In this document: positions 23,594-33,144 of the stretch, one piece after another
Numbering within the stretch: the first letter of the stretch is position 1
Layout of the letters: every line of letters starts with the position of its first letter
DNA from: Achromobacter xylosoxidans A8
Lineage (GTDB): Bacteria; Pseudomonadota; Gammaproteobacteria; Burkholderiales; Burkholderiaceae_B
Direction of reading: 5' to 3'
Assembly: GCF_000165835.1 (NCBI RefSeq)
Contig: NC_014640.1
Coordinates: 4,836,001-4,900,000 of the forward strand
DNA: 64,000 nt
Notes under the pieces: model-generated
Seen by the model: only the letters and a program-made list of their open reading frames with translations
Database searches by the model: none
Told to the model about the DNA's origin: nothing
Position numbers and translations under genes: made by a program

Positions 23594-24715
23594 TCAAGCC
23601 GTCCTGCCCGCCCCATCCAGCTTGGCCAGCAACACCCTCGCCTGCTCCACCACATCGCCGTCATTGGGCCGGAAGTCCAGCCGCAGCGCCTGCGGCAATT
23701 GCGTGAAGTGCGCGTGGCAGCTGCGCGCATAGGCCGGGTCGTAGTGGCGGTCTATCAGTTCCTGCGCCAGCGCGGCGCGCGCGCCGCTGTCGACCAGGGC
23801 CAGCCAGCCGCTCACGCGCTCGCGGCTGTGCAGGCCGATCATGCGCTGGAGCTGCGCCTTCAGCGATTCAGGATCGTCGAACAGATGCGCGTAATCCTGC
23901 AGCAAAAAGGCTGCGCGGTCCTCGCGGCTGGAGCGGACTTCGACGCACGGACTTGCATGCACCGCCGTCAACAGTGCCGCAGGCAAGGCGACCGCGCCGA
24001 TCTTGCGACTTTCCGCTTCGACGAACACCGGCTTCGAGGCATCGAACGCGCGCAGGCTCTGTGCCAGCTGTGTATCGAAGCCCTTTTGCGAGGGCTGCGC
24101 AACGCCGGCCCAGGCGCCCAATAGCGAGCCGCGATGCGAGGCCAGGCGCTCCAGGTCCAGCGTCTGCGCGCCGGCCTGCTCCAACGCGTTCAACAAGCGC
24201 GTCTTGCCGCTGCCAGTGGGTCCGGCCAGCACGATGTAGCGCAAGCCCAAGGGCAGGCTTTCCAGCGCGTCCAGCGTGGCTTGGCGATAGGTCTTGTAGC
24301 CGCCGTCGAGCTGGCGCGCGCGCCACCCTATCATGTTGAACATCGTCGTCATGGCGCCGGAGCGCGTGCCGCCGCGCCAGCAATAGATCAACGGACGCCA
24401 GCCCTGGCGCCGGTCCGCGAAGGTGGTGTCCAGATGCGCGGCAATATTGCGCGCCACCAGCGCCGCGCCGACGCGCGAGGCCTCGAAGGGCGAGACCTGC
24501 TTGTACAGCGTACCCACCACCACGCGTTCTTCATTGCTCAGCACCGGAGCATTGATCGCGCCGGGAATGTGGTCGTCGGCGAATTCGAGCGGCGTGCGCA
24601 CGTCGATGACTTCATCGAAATCGTCCAGCCGGTCGAGCGTGGCGAGCAGGTGTTTCAAGGGATCCGCGCCTGAAAGGGAATCTGCGATTTTCTCATGCGA
24701 GGCAGGCTCGCTCAC
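23594..24715 (-). CDS. mnmH: tRNA 2-selenouridine synthase (SelU/MnmH)
   Basis: This enzyme replaces sulfur by selenium (via a geranylated intermediate) at the wobble 2-thiouridine of tRNAs for Lys, Glu and Gln. The 373 residues show an N-terminal rhodanese domain (about 25-135: EVIDVRTPLEFADDHIPGAINAP, with the catalytic cysteine in YCWRGGTRSGAM). A C-terminal P-loop domain follows (GPTGSGKTRLLNALE at about 160). E. coli SelU is 364 residues. I place the start at GTG 24715. An in-frame TTG at 24748 lies inside a terminator stem and is unlikely. Only 20 bp separate this start from that terminator, so its promoter is unclear. No selD was seen here. Confidence 0.9.
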   Translation of the reverse strand: MSEPASHEKIADSLSGADPLKHLLATLDRLDDFDEVIDVRTPLEFADDHIPGAINAPVLSNEERVVVGTLYKQVSPFEASRVGAALVARNIAAHLDTTFADRRQGWRPLIYCWRGGTRSGAMTTMFNMIGWRARQLDGGYKTYRQATLDALESLPLGLRYIVLAGPTGSGKTRLLNALEQAGAQTLDLERLASHRGSLLGAWAGVAQPSQKGFDTQLAQSLRAFDASKPVFVEAESRKIGAVALPAALLTAVHASPCVEVRSSREDRAAFLLQDYAHLFDDPESLKAQLQRMIGLHSRERVSGWLALVDSGARAALAQELIDRHYDPAYARSCHAHFTQLPQALRLDFRPNDGDVVEQARVLLAKLDGAGRTA

Positions 24716-24735
24716 ATACTTGCCGCGAGCCCATG

Positions 24736-24773
24736 AAAAAACCCGCAATCACTTGCGTGATTGCGGGTTTTTT
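24736..24773. terminator. Bidirectional intrinsic terminator after tRNA-Ser
   Basis: AAAAAACCCGCAATCAC and its exact complement form a perfect 17-bp stem with loop TTGC. A/T runs on both sides allow termination in both directions. It lies downstream of tRNA-Ser and immediately upstream of mnmH, both on the minus strand. Confidence 0.88.
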
Positions 24774-24810
24774 ATCTCCGGTGCTGACCGAAGCCAGATC
24801 GGAGAGAATC

Positions 24811-24903
24811 TGGCGGAGATGGTGGGATTCGAACCCACGATGCAGTTTTTAGCCACATACTCCCTTAGCAGGGGAGCCCCTTCAGCCTCTCGGGCACATC
24901 TCC
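24811..24903 (-). tRNA. tRNA-Ser (anticodon GCT)
   Basis: This is a 93-base class II tRNA on the minus strand with encoded CCA. The acceptor stem GGAGATG pairs with CATCTCC. The anticodon stem CTCCC/GGGAG encloses loop CTGCTAA, giving GCT, which reads AGC/AGU serine codons. The long variable arm (TATGTGGCTAAAAACTGCA) is typical of serine tRNAs. Confidence 0.97.
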
Positions 24904-24990
24904 GAAGAGAACGAGATTCTAGCACGACTTTTTTCACTCTTGCCCGCTATCGGACATACATCGCAAAAAAAATCGTGCCGGAGTCTTATA

Positions 24991-26256
24991 TCAAGCCTTT
25001 TCGCCAGGCGCCTGGTCCAGGCCGAAGGCCTTGTGCAGCGCGCGCACGCCCAGTTCCATGTACTTGTCGTCGATGATCACCGAGGTCTTGATCTCGCTGG
25101 TGCTGATCATCTGGATGTTGATGCCTTCTTGCGAAAGCGTCTGGAACATCAGGCTGGCCACGCCCACGTGCGAGCGCATGCCGATGCCGACGATGGAGAC
25201 CTTGGCGACCTTTTCGTCGGTGGACAGTTCACGCGCGCCCACGGCGGGGATGACTTCGCGCTTGAGCAGATCGACGGCGCGGGCGAACTCGTTGCGGTTG
25301 ACCGTGAACGAGAAGTCGGTCGTGCCAGCCACGGACTGGTTCTGCACGATCATGTCGACGTCGATGTTGGCAGCGGCGACCGGACCCAGGATGGAGAAGG
25401 CGATGCCGGGCTTGTCCGGAACGGCCAGCAAGGTGATTTTGGCTTCGTCGCGGCTGAAGGCGATGCCGGAGACAACGGCGGCTTCCATTTTTTCGTCTTC
25501 CTCAAAAGTAATCAGCGTGCCCGAGACCATTTCTTCTGCGAGCGGGATAAGCGGGTCGGTCAGCGAGGACAGGACCCGGACCGGCACACGGTATTTGCCG
25601 GCGAATTCAACCGAACGGATTTGCAGGACCTTGGAGCCCAGCGACGCCATTTCCAGCATTTCCTCGAAGGAAACGACGGCCATGCGGCGCGCTTCCGGCA
25701 CCACGCGCGGATCGGTCGTGTAGACGCCGTCCACGTCGGTGTAGATCAGGCATTCGTCGGCCTTGATGGCGGCCGCCACGGCCACGGCCGAGGTGTCGGA
25801 ACCGCCACGGCCCAGCGTGGTGATGTGGCCTTCGGGGTCGATGCCCTGGAAGCCAGTGACGATGACCACGCGGCCGGCGTCCAGATCGGCGCGGATGCGC
25901 TCGTCGTCGATCGACGAGATGCGCGCCTTGGTGAAGGACGAGTCGGTGCGCACGGGCACTTGCCAACCGGCATAGCTGCGCGCCGGCACGCCTTCGGCCT
26001 GCAGCGCGATGGCCAGCAGACCGCTGCTGGCCTGTTCGCCGGTGGCGGCAATCATGTCGAGCTCGCGGCTGTCGGGCTGGGGCGTAATCTCGCGCGCCAG
26101 GCCGAGCAGGCGATTGGTCTCGCCTGCCATCGCCGACGGAACAACGACAACCTGGTGGCCGGCAGCGTGCCACTTCGCGACGCGACGCGCCACGTTCTTG
26201 ATGCGCTCGACCGAGCCCATCGAAGTACCGCCATATTTGTGAACGATCAGGGACAT
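24991..26256 (-). CDS. lysC: Aspartate kinase (lysine-sensitive type)
   Basis: This enzyme phosphorylates aspartate, the first step toward lysine, threonine, methionine and diaminopimelate. The 421 residues start MSLIVHKYGGTSMGS (the kinase signature). The kinase domain (about 1-230) includes TGEQASSGLLAIAL, ITTLGRGGSDTSAVAVA and DVDGVYTTDPR. Two ACT regulatory domains follow (about 265-415: LLAVPDKPGIAFSILGPVA and IVGIGMRSHVGVASLMFQTL). A longer open frame upstream overlaps tilS in another register, so ATG 26256 is taken. The gene order tilS-lysC-tRNA-Ser is familiar from Bordetella. Confidence 0.95.
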   Translation of the reverse strand: MSLIVHKYGGTSMGSVERIKNVARRVAKWHAAGHQVVVVPSAMAGETNRLLGLAREITPQPDSRELDMIAATGEQASSGLLAIALQAEGVPARSYAGWQVPVRTDSSFTKARISSIDDERIRADLDAGRVVIVTGFQGIDPEGHITTLGRGGSDTSAVAVAAAIKADECLIYTDVDGVYTTDPRVVPEARRMAVVSFEEMLEMASLGSKVLQIRSVEFAGKYRVPVRVLSSLTDPLIPLAEEMVSGTLITFEEDEKMEAAVVSGIAFSRDEAKITLLAVPDKPGIAFSILGPVAAANIDVDMIVQNQSVAGTTDFSFTVNRNEFARAVDLLKREVIPAVGARELSTDEKVAKVSIVGIGMRSHVGVASLMFQTLSQEGINIQMISTSEIKTSVIIDDKYMELGVRALHKAFGLDQAPGEKA

Positions 26257-26398
26257 CTCGTACTCTGGCTGGGAACCCGCCGCAAAAGGTTGACGGGCAA
26301 AGCCGTATATTCTAGCGCGACGGTAAAAATTTGCGCAGCTTGTGCAAAATTCCGTCCACGCCGCGACTTTTGGGGGACACCAAGCGGGACGGGCCCGC

Positions 26399-27463
26399 CT
26401 ACTCCCTGGGTTCGACCCAGACCCTGCCCCGGTGGCAACGGATGACGTGGCCGGCCTGCTCGACCCGCAACTGGCGGTCATGGCCCAGGCTGTGCAGCCC
26501 GCGCAGCTGGCGCAGCAGATCGCGCATCCTGGCGTCGGTCGGCATCCTGGCGCCATTGCGTTCCAGCCAGTGCCGCAGCACATGCGCCTGGCGCGCCTCG
26601 GACAATCCGCGCCACGCCTGCAGCGAAAAGCTGGCGCCGTCGCCGGAAGGGTCGAGCGTGGCGAAATCTTCCCGCGCCACCTCGTCAAGGATCTCGGCCG
26701 CCTCGCCCATGTGCCGCGCGTGCCGCGCGACGATGCCGCGCCACCCCGGCCAGCGGGCGTCCAGCACCGGGGCCAGCAATTCGCGCAGAGCGGCGCGCGT
26801 GTAGTGGGGATCGGCATTGGTGGGATCCTGCACCGGACGCCAGCCGGTGGCTGCCGCCACCGCATCCGCGGCATGCAGGATCGCGTCGCGGTCCACTTCC
26901 AGCCAGGGGCGCAGGTAGAGCAGGCCATCGCGCCTGGACACCGGCGCCATGGCAGCCATGCCGGCCAGACCGGTGCCGCGCAACAGGCGCAGCAAGACGG
27001 TTTCCGCCTGGTCGTTGCGATGATGGGCCAAAAGGATATGCGTCACGCCCTGCTCTCGCGCCAATTGCGCCAACGCGGCATAGCGGGCATCGCGCGCCGC
27101 CGCCTCGATCCCTTTGCCCGCGGCCTGGGCCACCTCGACCCGCGCCACCGACAACGGCAGCGCGAGCAGATCCGCCAGCGTGCGCACATGCTGCGTCCAT
27201 GCATCGGCGGCGTCCTGCAAGCCGTGATGCACATGGAACAACATCAGTTCCATGCCCAACTCGCGCACCAAGGCGGCCGCGTGCACGGCCAGCATGGCCG
27301 AATCGGCGCCGCCGCTGAGCGCCACGGCGATGCGCGGTGGACGCTCAGGCAGAGCCAGCAAGGCCCGGCGCAGTGCCGTGATCAGTTCGGGCGAAACGGG
27401 AAGGGAATGAACGACGCCCGCCTCGGCCCGGTGCGTGGCGGCGGGCGTCTGGCGGGCGGTCAT
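26399..27463 (-). CDS. tilS: tRNA(Ile)-lysidine synthetase
   Basis: TilS adds lysine to C34 of tRNA-Ile(CAU), so that it reads AUA rather than AUG. The 354 residues carry the N-type ATP-pyrophosphatase loop SGGADSAML near residue 50. Then come HVHHGLQDAADAW, AHHRNDQAETVLLRLLRGTG and RPWLEVDRDAI. The C-terminal part holds the tRNA-binding domain (QAWRGLSEARQAHVLRHWLERNG). I chose ATG 27463; ATG 27502 is also open and only 22 bp after accA. It lies between accA and lysC on one strand and is likely co-transcribed. Confidence 0.92.
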   Translation of the reverse strand: MTARQTPAATHRAEAGVVHSLPVSPELITALRRALLALPERPPRIAVALSGGADSAMLAVHAAALVRELGMELMLFHVHHGLQDAADAWTQHVRTLADLLALPLSVARVEVAQAAGKGIEAAARDARYAALAQLAREQGVTHILLAHHRNDQAETVLLRLLRGTGLAGMAAMAPVSRRDGLLYLRPWLEVDRDAILHAADAVAAATGWRPVQDPTNADPHYTRAALRELLAPVLDARWPGWRGIVARHARHMGEAAEILDEVAREDFATLDPSGDGASFSLQAWRGLSEARQAHVLRHWLERNGARMPTDARMRDLLRQLRGLHSLGHDRQLRVEQAGHVIRCHRGRVWVEPRE

Positions 27464-27524
27464 GGCGAGATGGCGCGTGGCGCGAGGCCGTGGCGCCGGC
27501 ACATGGGCCGGCGCCCTGCCTGCT

Positions 27525-28490
27525 TCAGGCGCGCGCTTCCTGGTAGGCGCCGTAGGACAGCAGGCGCTGGACGCGCTGTTCCACGAGCTGTTCGGGCGTC
27601 ATGCCCTGGAGCTGGCGCAGGGCATCGCCCAGCGCGCGGCGCAGCAGGCGGGCCATGACGCGGGGATCGCGATGGGCGCCGCCCACCGGTTCGTTGACCA
27701 CGCGGTCCACCAGGCCCAGATCCTTCAGGCGCGGCGCGATGATGGCCAGGGCCTCGGCGGCCTCGGGCGCCTTGTCGGCGCTGCGCCACAGGATCGAGGC
27801 GCAGCCTTCCGGCGAAATCACGGCGTAGGTCGCGTATTGGAGCATCAGCACGGCATTGCCCACGGCGATGGCCAGGGCCCCGCCCGAACCGCCTTCGCCG
27901 ATGATGGTGCAGATCACGGGGACCTTCAGCTCGGCCATGGCGTAGAGGTTGTGGCCGATGGCTTCGGACTGGCCGCGCTCTTCGGCGCCGATGCCGGGAT
28001 AAGCGCCCGGGGTGTCCACGAACGTGAACACGGGAATGCCGAATTTTTCAGCCAGACGCATCAGGCGCAGGGCCTTGCGATAGCCCTCGGGACGCGGCAT
28101 GCCGAAATTGCGCGCGGCGCGTTCCTTGGTGTCGCGCCCCTTCTGGTGGCCGATGACCATGCAGGGCGTGCCGTTGAAGCGCGCCAGGCCGCCGATGATG
28201 GACTGGTCGTCGGCGTACATGCGGTCGCCGTGCAGTTCATGGAAGTCGGTGAACATTTCGCGCACGTAGTCCAGCGTGTAGGGACGCTGGGGATGGCGGG
28301 CGACCAGGGCCGTCTGCCAGGGCGTGAGCTTGGCGTAGATTTCCTTGGCCAAGGTCTGGCTCTTCTGCTGCAGACGTCCGATCTCGTCGGAGATGTCTAC
28401 GGCCGAATCGGCCTGCACGTAGCGCAGCTGCTCGATCTTGTTCTCAAGCTCGGCGAGCGGTTGTTCGAATTCCAGAAATGTATTGCGCAT
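27525..28490 (-). CDS. accA: Acetyl-CoA carboxylase carboxyltransferase subunit alpha
   Basis: AccA with AccD transfers the carboxyl group from biotin to acetyl-CoA, the committed step of fatty-acid synthesis. The 321 residues (E. coli 319) start with [20 protein letters not shown]. They contain [40 protein letters not shown], the [10 protein letters not shown] loop, [18 protein letters not shown] and [15 protein letters not shown]. All family blocks are intact. It lies 36 bp downstream of the alkA-like gene. Confidence 0.97.
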   Translation of the reverse strand: MRNTFLEFEQPLAELENKIEQLRYVQADSAVDISDEIGRLQQKSQTLAKEIYAKLTPWQTALVARHPQRPYTLDYVREMFTDFHELHGDRMYADDQSIIGGLARFNGTPCMVIGHQKGRDTKERAARNFGMPRPEGYRKALRLMRLAEKFGIPVFTFVDTPGAYPGIGAEERGQSEAIGHNLYAMAELKVPVICTIIGEGGSGGALAIAVGNAVLMLQYATYAVISPEGCASILWRSADKAPEAAEALAIIAPRLKDLGLVDRVVNEPVGGAHRDPRVMARLLRRALGDALRQLQGMTPEQLVEQRVQRLLSYGAYQEARA

Positions 28491-28526
28491 GTAGTGTGGT
28501 TCCGTAGATGGGCTGCCTGGCTTGCG

Positions 28527-29171
28527 TCAGTACTGGACCGGAGTCGGTTCCAGACTGCGCCACAGATACCAGGTCGCCACGGTACGCCAGGGTTGCCACG
28601 CCAACGAGACTTCGCGAGCCTCGAAACGCGAGACAGGCTCGCCGCTGAAATAGTGTAGCGAGATTGCCTTGAGCAACCCAGGATCATCCAGCGGCAGGAC
28701 ATCAGGCCGCTGCAGATTGAAAATCAAAAACATCTCCGCCGTCCAGCGGCCTATGCCCCGGATGGCGGTCAGTTCGGAAATGACGGCTTCGTCGTCCATT
28801 GCCGCCCATTTCTCGGGATGGACCCGGCGCTCGCCGAAATGCACGGCCAGGTCCAGCACGTATTCGGCCTTGCGCTGCGACAGCCCTGCCGCGCGCAAGC
28901 CTTCCAGGCCGACGCGCAGCACGGCGACGGGCGTGGGGCGCTTGCCCACGGCCTCGATGAACTGGGTCCAGACGGTGTCGGCCGCCTTGCTGGACACCTG
29001 CTGCCCGATGATCGCCCGCGCCAGCGTCACGAAAGGCGTGCCGCGCGACGTCAGCCAGACTTCGGGATGCTGGGGAATGATCTTTTTCAGGATGCGGTCG
29101 CGCCGCATCAGATGGGCTACGGCGGCTTCCCAATACTCGGGCTTGGGAATCTCGAGGTCGGCAGTGGACAT
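28527..29171 (-). CDS. DNA-3-methyladenine glycosylase II (HhH-GPD family, AlkA-like)
   Basis: This is a base-excision glycosylase for alkylated bases. The 214 residues from ATG 29171 lack the N-terminal domain of E. coli AlkA and consist of the HhH-GPD core. Visible are PFVTLARAIIGQQVSSKAADTVW, LSQRKAEYVLDLAVHF, the helix-hairpin-helix LTAIRGIGRWTAEMF and the catalytic aspartate in DVLPLDDPGL. No Fe-S cluster cysteines follow, which excludes the endonuclease III type. It lies 20 bp after cysS in the same direction. Confidence 0.88.
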   Translation of the reverse strand: MSTADLEIPKPEYWEAAVAHLMRRDRILKKIIPQHPEVWLTSRGTPFVTLARAIIGQQVSSKAADTVWTQFIEAVGKRPTPVAVLRVGLEGLRAAGLSQRKAEYVLDLAVHFGERRVHPEKWAAMDDEAVISELTAIRGIGRWTAEMFLIFNLQRPDVLPLDDPGLLKAISLHYFSGEPVSRFEAREVSLAWQPWRTVATWYLWRSLEPTPVQY

Positions 29172-29191
29172 GGCGGGCGGGTCCTGCGGCT

Positions 29192-30646
29192 TCAAGCCCG
29201 ACGCCATTGCGTCAGGCCGCCCGGCTTGTCGTCGAGCTCGATGCCAGCTTCGCGCAGTTCCGCACGGATGCGGTCGGCTTCGGCGAAGTTGCGGGCCGCC
29301 TTGGCGGCCGCGCGCGCGTCGATCAAGGACTGGATGGCCTCGGCGTCCAGCGCACGGCGCTCGCCCTGTTCGATGGCCGCAGCGGAATAACGGGTGGGCG
29401 ACTGGAAATACGCCGCTGGATCCTGCTGCAGCAGGCCCAGCAGGGACGCCAGCGCCTTCAACTGGCCGGCGCTGCGCGCGCTCTTGCCGCGATTGGCCTC
29501 GGAGGCCAGTTCGAACAAGGCCGCGATCGCGCCCGAGCTGTTGAAGTCATCGTCCATGGCCGCCTTGAAGGCCTGGGCCTGCGGCTCGTTCCAATCGATG
29601 CCCTGCGCGTCAGCGGGCACGTTCTGCAGCGCCTGGTACAGGCGATCGAGCGCGTTCTGCGCGTCGATCAGGTTGTCTGGCGTGTAGTTTTGCGGGCTGC
29701 GGTAGTGGTTGCGCACGATGAAGAAGCGCACCATTTCCGCTTCGCGCGGATTGACGCGGTAGACGGCCTGGTCGGCCGCCGGCTCTTCCTGGGCGATGGT
29801 CTGGCGGATGGTGCGGAAATTGCCCAGGGACTTGGACATCTTGTCCGAGTCGACCATGAGCGGACCGCAATGCATCCAGATATTCGCCAGCGTGCCGCCG
29901 AAGGCCCCCTCGGTCTGGGCGATCTCGTTTTCATGGTGCGGGAATTTCAGGTCCGGGCCGCCGCCATGGATATCCAGCGGCAGGCCCAGCAGCGATTTGC
30001 TCATGGCCGAGCACTCGATGTGCCAGCCTGGACGGCCCAGCCCATAGGGCGATTCCCACTTGGTATCGGCCGGTTCTTCCGCCTTGGCGGACTTCCACAG
30101 CACGAAATCCAGCGGATCACGCTTGGCCGAACCAACCGCCACGCGCTCGCCTGCGCGCAGGTCGTCCAGCGTCTTGCCCGACAGCTTGCCGTAACCGGCA
30201 AAACCACGGACAGCGAAATTCACGTCGCCATCGTCGGCTTGATAGGCCAGGCCGTTCTGTTCGAGCTTGCCGATGATGTCGAGCATATCGCCGACATATT
30301 CGGTGGCGCGCGGCTCGCGGTCCGGCGTCTCGACGCCCAGCGCGCGCTCGTCGGCGTGCATGGCGTCGATGTAGAACTCGGTGACTTCGCCGATGCGGCG
30401 GCCGGTCTCGACGGCGCGGCGGATGATCTTGTCGTCGATATCCGTGATGTTGCGCACATAGTCGACCGCCAGCCCGCTGGCGCGCAGCCAGCGCTGCACG
30501 ACGTCGAACGACACCAGCATGCGGGCATGGCCCAGGTGGCAGAAGTCATAGACGGTCATGCCACACACGTACATGCGCACCTGACCGGCCTGGGCCGGCT
30601 TGAACGGTTCTTTGGTACGCGACAACGTGTTGTAGATTTGCAGCAT
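29192..30646 (-). CDS. cysS: Cysteinyl-tRNA synthetase
   Basis: This class I synthetase charges tRNA-Cys. The 484 residues include the HIGH-like motif HLGHAR near residue 37 and the zinc-binding region with [16 protein letters not shown]. Then come [45 protein letters not shown] and the KMSKS loop DKMSKSLGN near residue 270. The length is usual for bacterial CysRS. It heads a minus-strand run with the alkA-like gene, accA, tilS and lysC. Confidence 0.97.
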   Translation of the reverse strand: MLQIYNTLSRTKEPFKPAQAGQVRMYVCGMTVYDFCHLGHARMLVSFDVVQRWLRASGLAVDYVRNITDIDDKIIRRAVETGRRIGEVTEFYIDAMHADERALGVETPDREPRATEYVGDMLDIIGKLEQNGLAYQADDGDVNFAVRGFAGYGKLSGKTLDDLRAGERVAVGSAKRDPLDFVLWKSAKAEEPADTKWESPYGLGRPGWHIECSAMSKSLLGLPLDIHGGGPDLKFPHHENEIAQTEGAFGGTLANIWMHCGPLMVDSDKMSKSLGNFRTIRQTIAQEEPAADQAVYRVNPREAEMVRFFIVRNHYRSPQNYTPDNLIDAQNALDRLYQALQNVPADAQGIDWNEPQAQAFKAAMDDDFNSSGAIAALFELASEANRGKSARSAGQLKALASLLGLLQQDPAAYFQSPTRYSAAAIEQGERRALDAEAIQSLIDARAAAKAARNFAEADRIRAELREAGIELDDKPGGLTQWRRA

Positions 30647-30954
30647 GGCGCTTATAGGCTTTGTCTAAATTTTCCGTGGCGGTTGCGGAAAGTTGCTGCC
30701 GAAGGAAAATACCTTCGGCGCGTGCCGCCGGGCCGGATTTCGATCCCAGGCCATAATCCCACTGGCGCTGACCATTCCGAGCCCGCATTCGAAGGCCCGC
30801 ATTCCAAGCCGGTTCCACGAACGATATCGCCGGGCTTCGTCCCCGATGTCGAGCCAAAACACAACCGGGGCTAAAATGGCGGTCGTCAAGTATAGCAAGC
30901 GGCCCGGTCGCGCGCGTAAGCGTCGGCCTGCCAAGACTTTTAACGGATGCCCAA
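30647..30954. other. Divergent intergenic region, no gene seen
   Basis: These 308 bases separate cysS from the divergent TPR gene and must contain both promoters. I see AT-rich patches near 30655-30680 and 30880-30900 but no convincing operator, attenuator or small coding frame. Confidence 0.5.
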
Positions 30955-31638
30955 GTGACTATCAAGCCGCGCTTTCGCGTCGCCCTGCTCGCCCTGGCCC
31001 TTGCCGGCGCACCGATTGGCGCCTCTCTGGCCCAGTCGATGGCCGGCGGCGGTGGAACCAACCCCAACGCCAACCGCACCACCCTGGATCCCATCCCGCC
31101 CGAGGGCGGCTGGGACAGCCTGGCCAAGCTGCTGGAAGCGGCCAAGCCGGGCGTCGACACGCGCCTGACGCCGTCGCCCTCGCAGATCACTACGTACATC
31201 GAGCGGCTGCTGAACCACGGCGACAACGAAGAAGCCCTGGCCATGATCGAAAAACGCCAGGAACAGATCAAGGACCAGCGCGGCACCGACGTGCAGCTGA
31301 TGTTCCAGCACGCCCGCGCGCTGGCCGCCCTGAATCGCACCGACGAGGCCATCGGCGTCTATACCGAGATGACCAACCGCTTTCCGGAGCTTCCGGAACC
31401 TTGGAACAACCTCGCGGCTCTATATGCTGGCCGCGGCGAACTCGACCGCGCGCAGGACGCCCTGTCGATGGCCCTGCGCGCCGACCCGAACTACGCCGCC
31501 GCCCGCGCCAATATGGGCGACCTGCAACTTCTGCAGGCCTTAAGCACCTACAAGAAGGCCGCCAGCGACGGCGTGCCCGGCATGCAGGAAAAGGTCCGCG
31601 AAGTCGAAACCATGCTGAAGGATAAACACGCCAAATGA
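30955..31638 (+). CDS. Exported tetratricopeptide-repeat protein
   Basis: The 227 residues have a signal peptide (about 1-27, [20 protein letters not shown] to SLAQ). TPR-like helices follow: [63 protein letters not shown] and [21 protein letters not shown]. The start is GTG 30955. It overlaps the following peptidyl-prolyl isomerase gene by 4 bp, which suggests a joint role in periplasmic protein assembly or folding. The specific partner is unknown. Confidence 0.85.
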   Translation: MTIKPRFRVALLALALAGAPIGASLAQSMAGGGGTNPNANRTTLDPIPPEGGWDSLAKLLEAAKPGVDTRLTPSPSQITTYIERLLNHGDNEEALAMIEKRQEQIKDQRGTDVQLMFQHARALAALNRTDEAIGVYTEMTNRFPELPEPWNNLAALYAGRGELDRAQDALSMALRADPNYAAARANMGDLQLLQALSTYKKAASDGVPGMQEKVREVETMLKDKHAK

Positions 31639-32282
31639 TGTCCCGATACTCTCCCCTACACCTGCTGCGCCTGACGGCGTGCTCGTTCGCGCTGGCGGCA
31701 TTCGCCCCGGCGCTCGTCAGCGCCGCCCCTGCGGCAAATTCCTCCACCTCCACCTCTGAAGGCACAAAAACCATGAGCACCAACCCCCGCGTCAAGCTCC
31801 AGACCAACCAAGGCGACATGGTCATCACCCTGGATGCCGCCAAGGCGCCCAAGACCGTCGAAAACTTCCTGACCTACGTCAAGGAAGGCTTCTACAACGG
31901 CACGGTGTTCCATCGCGTGATCGACGGCTTCATGATCCAGGGCGGCGGCTTTGAGCCCGGCATGAAGCAAAAGCAGACCCATGCCCCCATCGAAAACGAA
32001 GCCAACAACGGCTTGAAGAACGACAAGTACACCCTGGCCATGGCCCGCACCAGCGATCCGCACTCGGCCACGGCGCAGTTCTTCATCAACGTCTCCAACA
32101 ACGACTTCCTGAACTTCACCGCGCCCACGCCGAATGGCTGGGGCTATGCCGTGTTCGGCACCGTGACCGAAGGCATGGACGTGGTCGACAAGATCAAGAA
32201 CGTGAAGACCGGCAACAAGGGCTTCCACCAGAACGTCCCCAACGAAGACGTGATCATCGAGAAGGCCGAAGTTCTTGAATAA
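31635..32282 (+). CDS. Cyclophilin-type peptidyl-prolyl cis-trans isomerase
   Basis: This catalyses proline isomerisation during folding. The 215 residues comprise a signal peptide (about 1-30, ALVSAAPA end), a Ser/Thr-rich spacer and a complete cyclophilin domain from about residue 50. That domain contains [15 protein letters not shown] (catalytic Arg), [28 protein letters not shown] and [18 protein letters not shown]. An internal ATG at 31773 (MSTNPRVKL) after GAAGGCAC would give a 169-residue cytoplasmic form the size of PpiB. The gene overlaps the TPR gene upstream and lpxH downstream. Confidence 0.92.
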   Translation: MMSRYSPLHLLRLTACSFALAAFAPALVSAAPAANSSTSTSEGTKTMSTNPRVKLQTNQGDMVITLDAAKAPKTVENFLTYVKEGFYNGTVFHRVIDGFMIQGGGFEPGMKQKQTHAPIENEANNGLKNDKYTLAMARTSDPHSATAQFFINVSNNDFLNFTAPTPNGWGYAVFGTVTEGMDVVDKIKNVKTGNKGFHQNVPNEDVIIEKAEVLE

Positions 32283-33048
32283 GATTGCGCTGTCCGGCCC
32301 CATCTGGCTGGCGTCCGACCTGCATCTGGGACCGGCCACGCCGGCCACCTCGGAGGCCTTCCTGGCCTTCCTGGAGGCCGCGCGCGAGGAAGCCGGCGCC
32401 CTGCTGCTGCCGGGCGACATCTTCGATGCCTGGATCGGCGACGACGTGATCCGCGCCGCGCCGCCGTGGCTCGCCACGGCGCTGACGGCGCTGCGCGACA
32501 CGGCCAGCCGGATTCCGGTCTGGCTGGGCCGCGGCAACCGCGACTTCCTCATCGGGGAAGAGCTGGCCCAGGCCCTGGGCGCAAAGCTGCTGCCCGAGCC
32601 GGCGCTGCTGGAAACGGACTATGGCCAGATCCTGCTGACCCATGGCGACGAGTTCTGTACGGACGACGCCGCCTACCAGCAGTTCCGCGCAATGGTCCGC
32701 GATCCGCGCTGGCAGGCCGAATTCCTGGCCAAGACGATTCCCGAACGGCTGGCGATGGCGCAGCAGGCGCGCGGCGAAAGCCAGGCCGCCAACCAGACGA
32801 AATCCATGGAAATCATGGACGTCAACGCCGCCGCCATCGAATCCGTCTTCCGCGAAACCGGGGTGCGCGTGCTGGTGCATGGCCATACCCATCGCCCCGC
32901 CCGCCACGTGCTGGAAGTCGACGGCAAGAAGCGCGAACGCTGGGTCCTGCCCGACTGGGACTGCGACCATGTATCGCCGGCCCGCGGCGGCTGGCTGGTC
33001 ATCGACCGGGACGGCCTGCAGTTCTACGACCTGGAAACGGAAGCCTAG
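32275..33048 (+). CDS. lpxH: UDP-2,3-diacylglucosamine diphosphatase LpxH
   Basis: LpxH cleaves UDP-2,3-diacylglucosamine to lipid X and UMP in lipid A synthesis, as a peripheral inner-membrane enzyme. The 257 residues carry the di-metal phosphoesterase motifs SDLHLG (about 14-19), [26 protein letters not shown] and HGHTHRPA (about 202-209). The start is TTG 32275, which overlaps the isomerase stop by 8 bp and implies translational coupling. The ppi-lpxH order is common in proteobacteria. Confidence 0.94.
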   Translation: MNKIALSGPIWLASDLHLGPATPATSEAFLAFLEAAREEAGALLLPGDIFDAWIGDDVIRAAPPWLATALTALRDTASRIPVWLGRGNRDFLIGEELAQALGAKLLPEPALLETDYGQILLTHGDEFCTDDAAYQQFRAMVRDPRWQAEFLAKTIPERLAMAQQARGESQAANQTKSMEIMDVNAAAIESVFRETGVRVLVHGHTHRPARHVLEVDGKKRERWVLPDWDCDHVSPARGGWLVIDRDGLQFYDLETEA

Positions 33049-33081
33049 CTCCCGGACGCGCCACATCGCGACGAAAAACAA

Positions 33082-33105
33082 CGAGGGCCGCGCAAGCGGC
33101 CCTCG
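33082..33105. terminator. Hairpin terminator between lpxH and uppP
   Basis: CGAGGGCCGC-GCAA-GCGGCCCTCG is a perfect 10-bp GC-rich stem with a tetraloop, between convergent genes. The T-tract on either side is weak (TCATT on the plus strand; TTGTTTTTCG on the minus strand), so it probably works mainly for uppP. Confidence 0.75.
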
Positions 33106-33144
33106 TCATTGCTGCTGCCGGCGCGCCGGCAGTGTCCTCGACGC

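Noticed and set aside
24737..24748. mnmH start at TTG 24748
   Set aside because: This codon lies inside the stem of a strong terminator and would add non-conserved residues before the rhodanese domain.
26257..26398. Lysine riboswitch in front of lysC
   Set aside because: The 142-bp gap shows none of the conserved lysine riboswitch helices, and lysC here is embedded in a longer minus-strand run behind tilS.
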